DNA from: Thiohalophilus sp.
GTDB taxonomy: Bacteria; Pseudomonadota; Gammaproteobacteria; UBA6429; Thiohalophilaceae
Reading direction: 5' to 3'
DNA: 64,000 nucleotides
Assembly (NCBI RefSeq): GCF_034521165.1
Contig: NZ_JAXHMV010000008.1
Span: 838,698-902,697, forward strand
Positions 1-6,881 of this stretch are shown here, piece after piece. The notes below the pieces were generated by a model that was not told where the DNA came from, did not search any database, and saw only the letters and a program-made list of their open reading frames with translations. Made by a program: the position numbers and the translations under genes. Numbering within the stretch: the stretch's first letter is position 1; every line of letters starts with the position of its first letter.

Positions 1-1
1 A

Positions 2-136
2 TTGTTCAACCAGGAGCAGATCGGTCTCGAGCTTTATCTGGGAGCGATGTTGATCCTGCTGGGAATGGGACTCTATCAATGGGGTGGACTGGTTATTCGT
101 ACCCTGCGCTATCGGGCGGTGAGCGAGCCGGATTGA
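2..136 (+). CDS. C-terminal end of a membrane transporter, EamA/DMT-like (partial)
   Basis: An open frame enters from the left edge and stops at TGA 134-136, giving 44 residues. It contains one strongly hydrophobic helix rich in Leu and Gly (GAMLILLGMGLY) preceded by a Glu-containing stretch and followed by a short basic tail. The pattern of Glu, then LGA-x-LILLG, resembles the last helix of EamA/DMT-family transporters. That is inference from one helix only; the rest of the gene lies outside the window. The stop codon overlaps the proposed TTG start of mltF (133-135), so the two genes are probably co-translated. Confidence 0.5.
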   Translation: MFNQEQIGLELYLGAMLILLGMGLYQWGGLVIRTLRYRAVSEPD

Positions 137-1476
137 AACAGTTGCGCTATGGCGGCTTGCTGCTGTTGACCATCTTGCTTGCCGGTTGTGGCGAGGAAAC
201 GTATCTCAACCGTGTGAAGGAACAGGGCAAGCTGGTAGTGGTCACCCGCAACGCCCCGACGACCTATTATGTCGATCGTGACGGGAAGACGGGCTTTGAA
301 TACGACCTGGTTTCCGCTTTTGCCGATGATCTCGGCGTGGAGCTGGAGCTGATGGTGCGTAATAACCCGGCTGAAATCCTCAGTTTGCTCGAGGAGGGCA
401 AGGTGGATCTGGCCGCAGCCAGCCTGACTCGCACCGAACAGCGTAAAGATCGTTATCGCTTTTCCGACAGTTACCAGCAGGTCACCCAGCAGGTGGTCTG
501 TCGCCGTGGCGGGGCCTATCCCGAAGAGCCCGAAGACCTGGTTGGGCTGTCTCTCACGGTGCCGTCCGAAACCAGCTATGTCGATCAGTTACAGCGTTTG
601 CAAGAAGAGGTTCCGGAGCTGACCTGGGAAGTGGATGCCGAACACGATACCGAGTATCTACTGGAGCGGGTCTGGCGCCGCAAGCTCGACTGTACCGTCG
701 CTGATTCGAATATCGTCAAGGTCAACCAGCGATACATGCCTGAATTGCTGGTGCGCTTTGATATCAGCAAACCCCAGCCGCTGGCCTGGGCCATGCCTGC
801 CGAAGCCCATGGCTTGCAAAGTGCAGTTAATAACTGGCTGTCCGGGTTTCGTGACGACGGCGTTCTGGAACACCTGATCAACAAGTATTATGGCTTTATC
901 GAGGTGTTCGACTATGTCGACACTCGTGCCTTCAAGCGCAAGGTCAAGCGCGTCCTGCCCACATACAAGGCAATGTTCCAGGCAGCCGGCAGGAAATACG
1001 GTATCGACTGGATTCTGCTGGCGGCCCAGGCCTATCAGGAATCTCACTGGGATCGCCTGGCACGCAGCCCCACCGGGGTGCGTGGCATTATGATGCTGAC
1101 CCGCACCACGGCAAGGGAAGTCGGGGTCTCAAGCCGGTTGGATCCCGAGCAGAGCATCATGGGCGGGGCCAAATACCTGGCGAACCTGCTTGGTCGGTTA
1201 CCGGATGAGATCAGCGAACCGGATCGCACCTGGATCGCCCTGGCGGCCTATAACGTCGGCATGGGCCATGTCTACGACGCCCGCAAACTGGCGCGTGAAC
1301 AGGGGATGGATCCAAACTTATGGCACGAATTCCGTGAAGTTCTGCCGTTGCTGTCGCAGAAAAAATATTACAAGGATTTACGCTACGGTTATGCCCGCGG
1401 CTCGGAGCCGGTACGCTACGTGCGGCGCATCCGCAACTACCACGACATGCTATTACAGGCTCTCAAGGTCGAATGA
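133..1476 (+). CDS. mltF: Membrane-bound lytic murein transglycosylase F
   Basis: Cleaves the MurNAc-GlcNAc bond of peptidoglycan from the inner face of the outer membrane. The protein is a lipoprotein: a basic start, a Leu-rich segment and the lipobox LAGC around residues 16-19. An extracellular solute-binding domain (family 3) spans about 30-255, and a Slt/MltF lytic transglycosylase domain about 275-430, with the catalytic Glu in AYQESHWD (about residue 303) and the LAAYNVG motif. I chose the TTG at 133, overlapping the upstream stop, because it gives a normal lipoprotein signal; an ATG at 79 would add 18 residues inside the upstream gene. Length (447 aa) is usual for MltF. The stop codon lies inside a perfect hairpin followed by a 7-mer repeat. 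Confidence 0.93.
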   Translation: MKQLRYGGLLLLTILLAGCGEETYLNRVKEQGKLVVVTRNAPTTYYVDRDGKTGFEYDLVSAFADDLGVELELMVRNNPAEILSLLEEGKVDLAAASLTRTEQRKDRYRFSDSYQQVTQQVVCRRGGAYPEEPEDLVGLSLTVPSETSYVDQLQRLQEEVPELTWEVDAEHDTEYLLERVWRRKLDCTVADSNIVKVNQRYMPELLVRFDISKPQPLAWAMPAEAHGLQSAVNNWLSGFRDDGVLEHLINKYYGFIEVFDYVDTRAFKRKVKRVLPTYKAMFQAAGRKYGIDWILLAAQAYQESHWDRLARSPTGVRGIMMLTRTTAREVGVSSRLDPEQSIMGGAKYLANLLGRLPDEISEPDRTWIALAAYNVGMGHVYDARKLAREQGMDPNLWHEFREVLPLLSQKKYYKDLRYGYARGSEPVRYVRRIRNYHDMLLQALKVE

Positions 1477-1486
1477 CCTTGAGAGC
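1459..1486 (+). terminator. Perfect 12-bp hairpin across the mltF stop codon
   Basis: GCTCTCAAGGTC, loop GAAT, GACCTTGAGAGC. The TGA stop (1474-1476) is partly in the loop and partly in the right arm. There is no U-tract, so intrinsic termination is doubtful; it may protect the 3' end or simply be an inverted duplication of the gene end. A GGGACGA heptamer repeat begins at the very next base. Confidence 0.55.
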
Positions 1487-1503
1487 AGGGACGAGGGACG
1501 AGA
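1487..1503 (+). repeat. Heptamer repeat element (GGGACGA x2), single arm
   Basis: Two copies of GGGACGA follow the mltF hairpin without a gap. Same word family as at 6719, 31063 and 56109 (units of the form NNNACGA). No facing arm is visible nearby. Confidence 0.6.
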
Positions 1504-1535
1504 TATATCCCCTTTCTCCGATGCTCTGGAAATAA

Positions 1536-1687
1536 ACGCAAAGGACGCGGAGGCGCAGAGGACGCAAAGTAGGTATTGTATGGAGTACAGGAGTATTGTC
1601 TTGTTGTCAGTAAGCCACATGTTGGCAAGTAACTCCATAGATAATCTTTCTCTGCGTTCTTTGCGTCTTTGCGTTCTCCGCGTTATC
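1536..1687. repeat. Facing nonamer-repeat element, ACGCAAAGG family
   Basis: Left arm 1536-1569 consists of four units close to ACGCAAAGG (ACGCAAAGG, ACGCGGAGG, CGCAGAGG, ACGCAAAG). Right arm, about 1648-1687, carries the same words on the other strand (TCTTTGCGT, TTGCGTTCT, CCGCGTTA). About 78 bases of unrelated sequence lie between. The element fills the convergent gap between mltF and ispG; a third-strand reading gives no plausible gene. Confidence 0.75.
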
Positions 1688-1712
1688 TCCAGAAATTCAA
1701 GAAATGGCAGTG

Positions 1713-2939
1713 TCAGTCATGACGTGCGTAGTGGCGTTGGATGTAGTCGTCGATGATTTGCTGGAATTCCCCGGCGATGTTGTCGCCCTTGAGGGTGACG
1801 GTTTTCTCGCCGTCCACGTAGACCGGCGCGACCGGTTTTTCGCCGGTGCCGGGCAGGCTGATGCCGATGTTGGCGTGTTTGCTTTCGCCGGGGCCGTTGA
1901 CCACGCAACCCATCACCGCCACGCTCATCTCTTCGACCCCCGCATATTGCTGGCGCCACTGCGGCATCTGCTGGCGCAGGTAACTCTGGATATCCATCGC
2001 CAGTTGCTGGAAGTAGGTGCTGGAGGTGCGACCGCAGCCGGGGCAGGCCACGACCATCGGTGTGAAGGCGCGTAATCCCATCGATTGCAGGATCTCCTGG
2101 GCGACCACCACTTCCTGGCAGCGGTCGCCGCCCGGTTCCGGGGTCAGGGAGATGCGAATGGTGTCGCCAATGCCCTGCTGCAACAGCACTGCCAGCGCGG
2201 CGGTCGAGGCGACGATGCCCTTGGAGCCCATACCGGCTTCGGTCAGCCCCAGGTGCAGCGGATAATCACATTGGGCCGAAAGATCCTGGTAGACGCTGAT
2301 CAGATCCTGCACGCCGCTCATCTTGCAGGAAAGAATGATTTTATCGTGGGGCAGGCCCAGCTCCTCGGCCTGCTGGGCACTCTCCAGCGCCGAGGTGACC
2401 ACCGCGGCGTGCATCAGCGCGGTCGGCTCGCGCGGCTCGGGCAGTTTCGCATTTTCGTCCATCATGCGGGCCAGCAGGCTCTGATCCAGCGAGCCCCAGT
2501 TGACCCCGATGCGCACCGGCTTGTCGTAATGGATCGCCGTTTCAATCATGCGCGCGAATTGCTCGTCCCGTTTTTTGCCCTTGCCCACGTTGCCGGGGTT
2601 GATGCGGTACTTGGCCAGTGCGGCGGCACAGTCGGGATAGTCGCTCAGCAGCTTGTGGCCGTTGAAATGAAAATCGCCCACCAGCGGGGTGCTGCAGCCG
2701 GCCTCATCCAGGGCCGCGCGAATCCGCGGAACGGCCGCGGCGGCCTCGGCGCTGTTGACGGTAATGCGCACCAGCTCGGAGCCGGCCTGACTCAGTTCGC
2801 GGACCTGCCGGACCGTGGCGGCCACATCGGCGGTGTCCGTATTGGTCATTGATTGCACGACGATCGGAGCATCGCCGCCGACCGTGACATGGCCGACCTG
2901 GACGGGAACCGTACGCTGGCGCTGAACCGGATTGCTCAT
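1713..2939 (-). CDS. ispG: 4-hydroxy-3-methylbut-2-en-1-yl diphosphate synthase (flavodoxin)
   Basis: Penultimate step of the MEP isoprenoid pathway: reductive conversion of MEcPP to HMBPP, using a [4Fe-4S] cluster and flavodoxin. The N-terminal TIM barrel begins with VGGDAPIVVQSMTNTDT. Cluster ligands are visible as CPGCG at about residues 296-299 and a third Cys in GCVVNGPGE at about 342, matching the spacing of E. coli C270/C273/C305. At 408 residues it is somewhat longer than E. coli IspG (372), mainly through a C-terminal extension. It stands alone and is transcribed towards mltF; the usual neighbours (rodZ, hisS) are absent. No strong ribosome binding site precedes the ATG, but the start aligns with the family. 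Confidence 0.96.
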   Translation of the reverse strand: MSNPVQRQRTVPVQVGHVTVGGDAPIVVQSMTNTDTADVAATVRQVRELSQAGSELVRITVNSAEAAAAVPRIRAALDEAGCSTPLVGDFHFNGHKLLSDYPDCAAALAKYRINPGNVGKGKKRDEQFARMIETAIHYDKPVRIGVNWGSLDQSLLARMMDENAKLPEPREPTALMHAAVVTSALESAQQAEELGLPHDKIILSCKMSGVQDLISVYQDLSAQCDYPLHLGLTEAGMGSKGIVASTAALAVLLQQGIGDTIRISLTPEPGGDRCQEVVVAQEILQSMGLRAFTPMVVACPGCGRTSSTYFQQLAMDIQSYLRQQMPQWRQQYAGVEEMSVAVMGCVVNGPGESKHANIGISLPGTGEKPVAPVYVDGEKTVTLKGDNIAGEFQQIIDDYIQRHYARHD

Positions 2940-3136
2940 GTTATCTGTAAGCCATTGACCGCAAAGGCAGGATCATACCATATCCATTTTATACCAGTGG
3001 GGCCTGAGACAAAATTTCGCCGGCGCCAGTGGATATCGGGTTACCACCGAATGCACCGAACAACCTGCGACCAGCGCCATTACCGGAAACAGGCAATTTC
3101 CGCGCAATCGCTCATACAAAAACAGTGTAAACCCTA

Positions 3137-3142
3137 TATAAT
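3137..3142 (+). promoter_or_regulatory. Consensus -10 box upstream of the methyltransferase gene
   Basis: TATAAT at 3137-3142, 48 bases before the ATG at 3190. No good TTGACA lies at the proper spacing (the hexamer about 17 bases upstream is poor). The 250-base gap 2940-3189 separates divergent ispG and this gene; nothing else coding is seen in it. Confidence 0.45.
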
Positions 3143-3189
3143 AGCGCCCGAAATACGAATACCAACGCAATCGAAACAGGGGACAGGAA

Positions 3190-4032
3190 ATGGCAAAACA
3201 ACAGGCAGGCAAGAAACCGACCATGGCCGATCAGGCAGACCGGCATGTGTTGTACCAGAAGTCGGTGCAGGCCCCGGAGGCGGAAGTCGCTTTCTTTGAC
3301 CAGGTGTTCCCCGAATTGCGTGGCCGCAAGGCGCTGAGCATGAAAGAAGACTTCTGCGGTACCGCCTATCTGGCCGCCGAATGGTGCAAGTCGGATCCGC
3401 AACGTACCGCCATCGGCGTGGATTATGACGAAGAGACCGTCGAATGGGGCCGCAAGCACAACATCGAAGCCGAAGGCGGCGACCTGGCCGAGCGTATTAC
3501 CCTGCACATCGATGACGTGCGCAACGTGACTGAGCCGCAGGTGGATATCGTCTGCGCCTTCAATTTCAGCTACTGCCTGTTCGAAAAGCGCGATGAACTG
3601 ATCGACTACTTCAAAAAGGCCCGCCAGAGTCTGGTGGACGACGGCCTGTTGATTCTGGATTTGTTCGGCGGCACCGAGTGCGAAGACGTGATCGAAGAGG
3701 AGACCGAGCTCGAGGACGAGCCGGCCACCTACATCTGGGAACACGTCGCCTTCAACCCCATCGACCATCACATGAAATGCGCCATCCATTTCGAATTCGA
3801 CGACGGCTCGCGCATGCAAAACGCCTTCACCTACGAATGGCGCCTGTGGGCCATTCCCGAAGTCCGCGAAATGCTCGAAGCAGCCGGCTTCAGCAAGTCA
3901 CGGGTCTACTGGGAAAAATACGAAGAAAGCGATGACGACGAAGACGAGCTGGAAGGCACCGGTGAATACGAAGAAGTGACTGAAGTGGAAAACCAGGAAT
4001 CCTGGATGATCTACATCGTCGCCGAGAAATAA
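3190..4032 (+). CDS. Class I SAM-dependent methyltransferase, substrate unknown
   Basis: 280 residues with a Rossmann methyltransferase core. Motif I is MKEDFCGTAYLA (about residue 50), followed by an acidic strand end GVDYD (about 77) expected to bind the SAM ribose, and DLFGG (about 157) after the DGLLILD strand. The C-terminal quarter is remarkably acidic (EESDDDEDELEG near 240-255). This family is often found as a single gene in gammaproteobacteria and its substrate is not established. Start ATG 3190 is preceded by GGGGACAGGA. It faces the MBL-fold gene, with a bidirectional terminator between. I recognise the fold, not the function. Confidence 0.8.
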   Translation: MAKQQAGKKPTMADQADRHVLYQKSVQAPEAEVAFFDQVFPELRGRKALSMKEDFCGTAYLAAEWCKSDPQRTAIGVDYDEETVEWGRKHNIEAEGGDLAERITLHIDDVRNVTEPQVDIVCAFNFSYCLFEKRDELIDYFKKARQSLVDDGLLILDLFGGTECEDVIEEETELEDEPATYIWEHVAFNPIDHHMKCAIHFEFDDGSRMQNAFTYEWRLWAIPEVREMLEAAGFSKSRVYWEKYEESDDDEDELEGTGEYEEVTEVENQESWMIYIVAEK

Positions 4033-4056
4033 CTCACTTCTTTATGTTTCTGTAAG

Positions 4057-4262
4057 TAACGCAAAGGACGCAAAGACGCGGAGAACGCAAAGCAGAATAA
4101 ATAATATGTTTTTACCGGAAACTGCAATGGGTGGCTTTAGTGGAATAATCATGGTGTTCTGATGATGCCCAAAAAAATAAAAAGGCGCCTTGGCGCCTTT
4201 TTATTTTCATATAATGATTTTTATTCTTTGCGTCCTTGGCGTCTCCGCGTTCTCCGCGTTAT
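4057..4262. repeat. Facing nonamer-repeat element, ACGCAAAGG family, enclosing a terminator
   Basis: Left arm 4057-4096 has TAACGCAAAGG, ACGCAAAG, ACGCGGAG, AACGCAAAG in tandem; right arm about 4224-4262 has the complementary words (TTTGCGTCC, GGCGTCTCC, GCGTTCTCC, GCGTTA). The two arms enclose the strong terminator at 4175-4206. Together they occupy nearly all of the convergent gap 4033-4295. Confidence 0.75.
4175..4206. terminator. Bidirectional intrinsic terminator
   Basis: A 15-bp perfect stem: AAATAAAAAGGCGCC, loop TT, GGCGCCTTTTTATTT. An A-tract before and a T-tract after the GC core make it work for both the methyltransferase gene (+) and the MBL-fold gene (-), which converge here. 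Confidence 0.9.
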
Positions 4263-4295
4263 TTCCACCGCCCAGGCTATTACCCCAAAAGCGTC

Positions 4296-5003
4296 TCATT
4301 CGTCGTCCGCCGGCTCGGCATGGTAGGGCTCTTCGCGGACGCGGTCGTGGATGTGCATGCGGTAGTCGACGAATTTGTGCCTGTCGTGAAAGTGCATGAA
4401 GGGATTACCCCTGACCTGTTCTTCCATGGTCGCGGTGGTCTTATCCGCGTAGTTGTGGCCGGGCAGGGTGACGGTGTTTCCTGGCAGCTTGGCCAGCTTG
4501 TTCAGGGTGTCGTACATCTGTTCCGGATCGCCGCCGCTGAGATCACAGCGTCCGCAACCCCAGACAAACATAGTGTCGCCGGTGATCAGCTGATCGTGAA
4601 TGTGATAACAGGCCGAACCGGGGGTGTGGCCCGGCGTGTGGAGGATCCGGATCTCGGTATCGCCGACCTTGATGGTATCGCCGCCGTGATGCAGGGTCGG
4701 CAGGTCCAGGTGCTTGCCCCAGAATTCGGCCTCGGGTTTGAGCAGATGCAGCTGGGCGTCGTATTGCTGTAACACCTGTTCGACACCATTGATGTGATCG
4801 TGGTGACTGTGGGTGAGCAGGATGTCGCTGATATTGATGCAGCGCTGTTCGGCCAGCGCCAGGATCTCCGGCACTTCCCAGGCCGGGTCCACTACGGCGG
4901 CACGCCCGCTGGCGTGATCGGTGATCACGTAAATGAAGTTCTCCATCGGCCCCAGTTCCAGCGCGTCGATTCGGTACTGCTCGTTGTTTATAATCTGGGT
5001 CAT
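4296..5003 (-). CDS. MBL-fold hydrolase, glyoxalase II / ETHE1-like
   Basis: Metallo-beta-lactamase fold enzyme of the hydroxyacylglutathione hydrolase group, likely acting on a glutathione thioester or persulfide in the cytoplasm. Metal ligands are all present: THSHHDH (His65, His67, Asp69, His70), HTPGHTPGS (His126), TGDTMFVWGCGR (Asp143) and LPGHNY (His183). The GDTMFV-x-GCGR signature fits the GloB/ETHE1 branch; the sequence does not decide between glyoxalase II and persulfide dioxygenase. Start: the ATG at 5003 has GCGGAG eight bases upstream; an earlier start at 5021 would add six residues and lacks such a site. 235 residues, slightly shorter than GloB. Confidence 0.85.
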   Translation of the reverse strand: MTQIINNEQYRIDALELGPMENFIYVITDHASGRAAVVDPAWEVPEILALAEQRCINISDILLTHSHHDHINGVEQVLQQYDAQLHLLKPEAEFWGKHLDLPTLHHGGDTIKVGDTEIRILHTPGHTPGSACYHIHDQLITGDTMFVWGCGRCDLSGGDPEQMYDTLNKLAKLPGNTVTLPGHNYADKTTATMEEQVRGNPFMHFHDRHKFVDYRMHIHDRVREEPYHAEPADDE

Positions 5004-5130
5004 GGCGCATCTCCGCTTCAATTCATCGTCCCCTCATCATAGGCCAATCAGCCCATCGGATAAAACCCGTACGCGATGATGTTGCCCTGATTGTCGGGGA
5101 TACGGCTTGGGCCGCTGCACGGCAAAGTTA

Positions 5131-5230
5131 ACCACCGACGACGCCGAGTTCACTGAATACACCGAAACAGCCAGATAATGGACTGACGGCACTGTTTCAG
5201 TGCTTTCGGTGTCGTCGGTGTTTCGGTGGT
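5131..5230. repeat. Facing nonamer-repeat element, CACCGAAAA family
   Basis: Left arm 5131-5170 runs ACCACCGACGACGCCGAG, then TTCACTGAA, TACACCGAAACAG. Right arm 5192-5230 is nearly its reverse complement (CTGTTTCAGTGC, TTTCGGTGTC, GTCGGTGTTTCGGTGGT) with a spacer of 21 bases. The 355-base gap 5004-5358 between divergent genes holds this element and otherwise nothing I can name; a promoter for tpm must lie downstream of it. Confidence 0.75.
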
Positions 5231-5358
5231 GAGTCGTCATCACGGGTTTTATTCCGGCGGTAGTCCCGATGAAAATCGGTGTCATGGGCTCTTTGCGGGG
5301 TTCGGATCCGGACCGGGAAAGGGTAAACTGTCGGGCCGTTTGATTGATGGAGCAGAGC

Positions 5359-6024
5359 ATGGAACCGGAGTTCTGGCACGAGCGTTGGGAGAATAACCTG
5401 ATCGGGTTTCATCTCGATGAGGTCAATCCCCATCTGCGCGCCCACTGGGGCAGTCTGGCAGTCGAGCCGGGTGCCCGGGTCCTGGTGCCGTTGTGCGGCA
5501 AGAGTCTGGATCTGATCTGGCTGGCGGATCAGGGTTACGAGGTGATCGGCGTGGAGGTCAGCCCGGTTGCGGTCAAGGATTTTTTTGCCGAGAACCATTT
5601 GCGGGCGAACCGCATCGAAAACCAGCGCTGCGATATCTGGCGGGGCGAATCGATCACCCTGTTATGCGGCGATCTGTTTATCCTGACCGCGCAGGATCTG
5701 GGGGTGATCGATGCAGTCTATGACCGCGGCTCGCTCATCGCCCTGCCGTCGGCGCTGCGTCGCCGTTATGTCGAGACGCTCGATACCCTGGTGTCAGCCA
5801 CAGTCCCGCATCTGCTCATCACCCTGGATTACGATCCCGCCAAAATGGACGGACCGCCCTTTGCCGTGAGTGACGCGGAGGTCCGGGAGCTGTACGGGCA
5901 GCACTATCAAATCGACTGCCTGGAATCGGAAGACGTGCTGGCACAGAACGAGCGCTTCCGCAAACGGGGGCTGGACTGGCTGCAGGAGTCGGTCTTTCGG
6001 TTGACGCCGCTAAAAAAGCCCTAA
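5359..6024 (+). CDS. tpm: Thiopurine S-methyltransferase
   Basis: SAM-dependent methyltransferase of the TPMT family; bacterial members methylate selenium or tellurium species and thiols rather than thiopurines. The family start MEPEFWHERW is intact, followed by GFHLDEVNPHL, the motif VLVPLCGKSLDL-WLA (SAM-binding loop), GVEVSPVAV, and the late motifs YDRGSLIALP and DYDP. ATG 5359 is preceded by GGAG at 5349-5352 with six-base spacing; earlier TTG 5344 and ATG 5347 lack this. About 221 residues, normal length. Stands alone between a repeat element and the transglycosylase gene. Confidence 0.94.
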   Translation: MEPEFWHERWENNLIGFHLDEVNPHLRAHWGSLAVEPGARVLVPLCGKSLDLIWLADQGYEVIGVEVSPVAVKDFFAENHLRANRIENQRCDIWRGESITLLCGDLFILTAQDLGVIDAVYDRGSLIALPSALRRRYVETLDTLVSATVPHLLITLDYDPAKMDGPPFAVSDAEVRELYGQHYQIDCLESEDVLAQNERFRKRGLDWLQESVFRLTPLKKP

Positions 6025-6088
6025 ACTCCTCCCGGTCGGCGACCGATATAATCTTGCCCGTGAAAGAAAAACAGGAACCGAGCGCGCC

Positions 6089-6712
6089 ATGAAACTGCCT
6101 GTCATCGCCACCGTGCTGTCACTGGGACTGTTGTGGGGAATCGCCTCGCCGGTCCAGGCCGAATACTATTTATACCAGTTGCCCGACGGTTCCCGGGTAA
6201 TCACCGATCGCCCCAAATTCGACAGCGCGCACAAGCTGGTGCGCAAAAGCGGCAATCCGGTCGGTCTGGGGCGCTATGCCGCCGGTCACAGCACCTTTAA
6301 TACTGCGCCCGCCGCCAACTATCTGCGCTTCGAGAACATCATCCATGCCGTGGCCAACCGGCACAAGATCGACGCGGCGCTGGTCAAGGCGGTGATCCAC
6401 ACCGAGTCCTTCTTCAACCCGAATGCCACCTCGCACAAGGGGGCTTCCGGCCTGATGCAGTTGATGCCGGCCACCGCCGAGCGTTATGGCGTCACCGATC
6501 TCTACAGCCCGCGCCAGAATATCGAAGGCGGTGTGCGCTATCTGCGCGATCTGATGCAACGCTATCCCCGGCAACTCAAACTCGTGCTGGCCGCCTACAA
6601 CGCCGGCGAACAGGCCGTGGACCGCTATCAGGGCATTCCTCCCTATCCCGAAACCCGCAAGTACGTCAAAAAAGTTCTGAAAAAACATACGTTTTACAGT
6701 AACTGGCCCTAG
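6089..6712 (+). CDS. Periplasmic lytic transglycosylase, DUF4124-SLT architecture
   Basis: Peptidoglycan-cleaving transglycosylase. A cleavable signal peptide ends at VQA, about residue 24. A short DUF4124-like strand segment follows (YYLYQLPDGSRVITDRP, 26-42), then a goose-type SLT domain from about 80 to 190. The catalytic Glu is in IHTESFFNPN (Glu106), with GASGLMQLMP and LAAYNAGEQAV completing the family motifs. 207 residues. It follows tpm by 64 bases and is followed by a 7-mer repeat and an intrinsic terminator, so it is probably the last gene of its transcript. Second lytic transglycosylase in the window after mltF. Confidence 0.9.
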   Translation: MKLPVIATVLSLGLLWGIASPVQAEYYLYQLPDGSRVITDRPKFDSAHKLVRKSGNPVGLGRYAAGHSTFNTAPAANYLRFENIIHAVANRHKIDAALVKAVIHTESFFNPNATSHKGASGLMQLMPATAERYGVTDLYSPRQNIEGGVRYLRDLMQRYPRQLKLVLAAYNAGEQAVDRYQGIPPYPETRKYVKKVLKKHTFYSNWP

Positions 6713-6718
6713 ATAAAA

Positions 6719-6748
6719 GGGACGAGGTACGAGTAACGAGTGACGAGG
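6719..6748 (+). repeat. Heptamer repeat element (GACGAGG/TACGAGT)
   Basis: Four consecutive 7-base units: GACGAGG, TACGAGT, AACGAGT, GACGAGG, starting eight bases after the transglycosylase stop and running into the terminator stem. Same family as 1487, 31063 and 56109. No facing arm. Confidence 0.65.
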
Positions 6749-6775
6749 AAAAGCAGGCTACGGACCTGCTTTTTT
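6749..6775 (+). terminator. Intrinsic terminator
   Basis: Stem AAAAGCAGG / CCTGCTTTT (nine pairs), loop CTACGGA, followed by a run of six T (6770-6775). It ends the transcript of the lytic transglycosylase gene. Confidence 0.85.
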
Positions 6776-6813
6776 ATGGTTTGTTATACAGCGAAAGCCG
6801 GTGCACGTACTGA

Positions 6814-6819
6814 TATAAT
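6814..6819 (+). promoter_or_regulatory. Possible -10 box for dinB
   Basis: TATAAT at 6814-6819, about 63 bases before the dinB start. No convincing -35 box is present at 16-18 bases, and no LexA box (CTGT-N8-ACAG) is seen between here and the start. Confidence 0.4.
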
Positions 6820-6827
6820 TAACCCAA

Positions 6828-6851
6828 GGACTTTGCGTTCCTCTGCGTTAA
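6828..6851. repeat. Single arm of the ACGCAAAGG family
   Basis: GGACTTTGCGTTCC followed by TCTGCGTTAA: two to three units of the same word as the right arms at 1648 and 4224. No matching left arm is found upstream, so this is a solo or decayed copy in the dinB leader. Confidence 0.55.
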
Positions 6852-6881
6852 GATATTTTACAGGGTAGGTAGTATCGCTGT

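Noticed and set aside
3112..3819. 235-codon minus-strand frame over the methyltransferase gene
   Set aside because: No family motif; the plus-strand gene has a -10 box, ribosome binding site and SAM motifs.
6814..6881. SOS (LexA) control of dinB
   Set aside because: No CTGT-N8-ACAG palindrome is present before the start codon.
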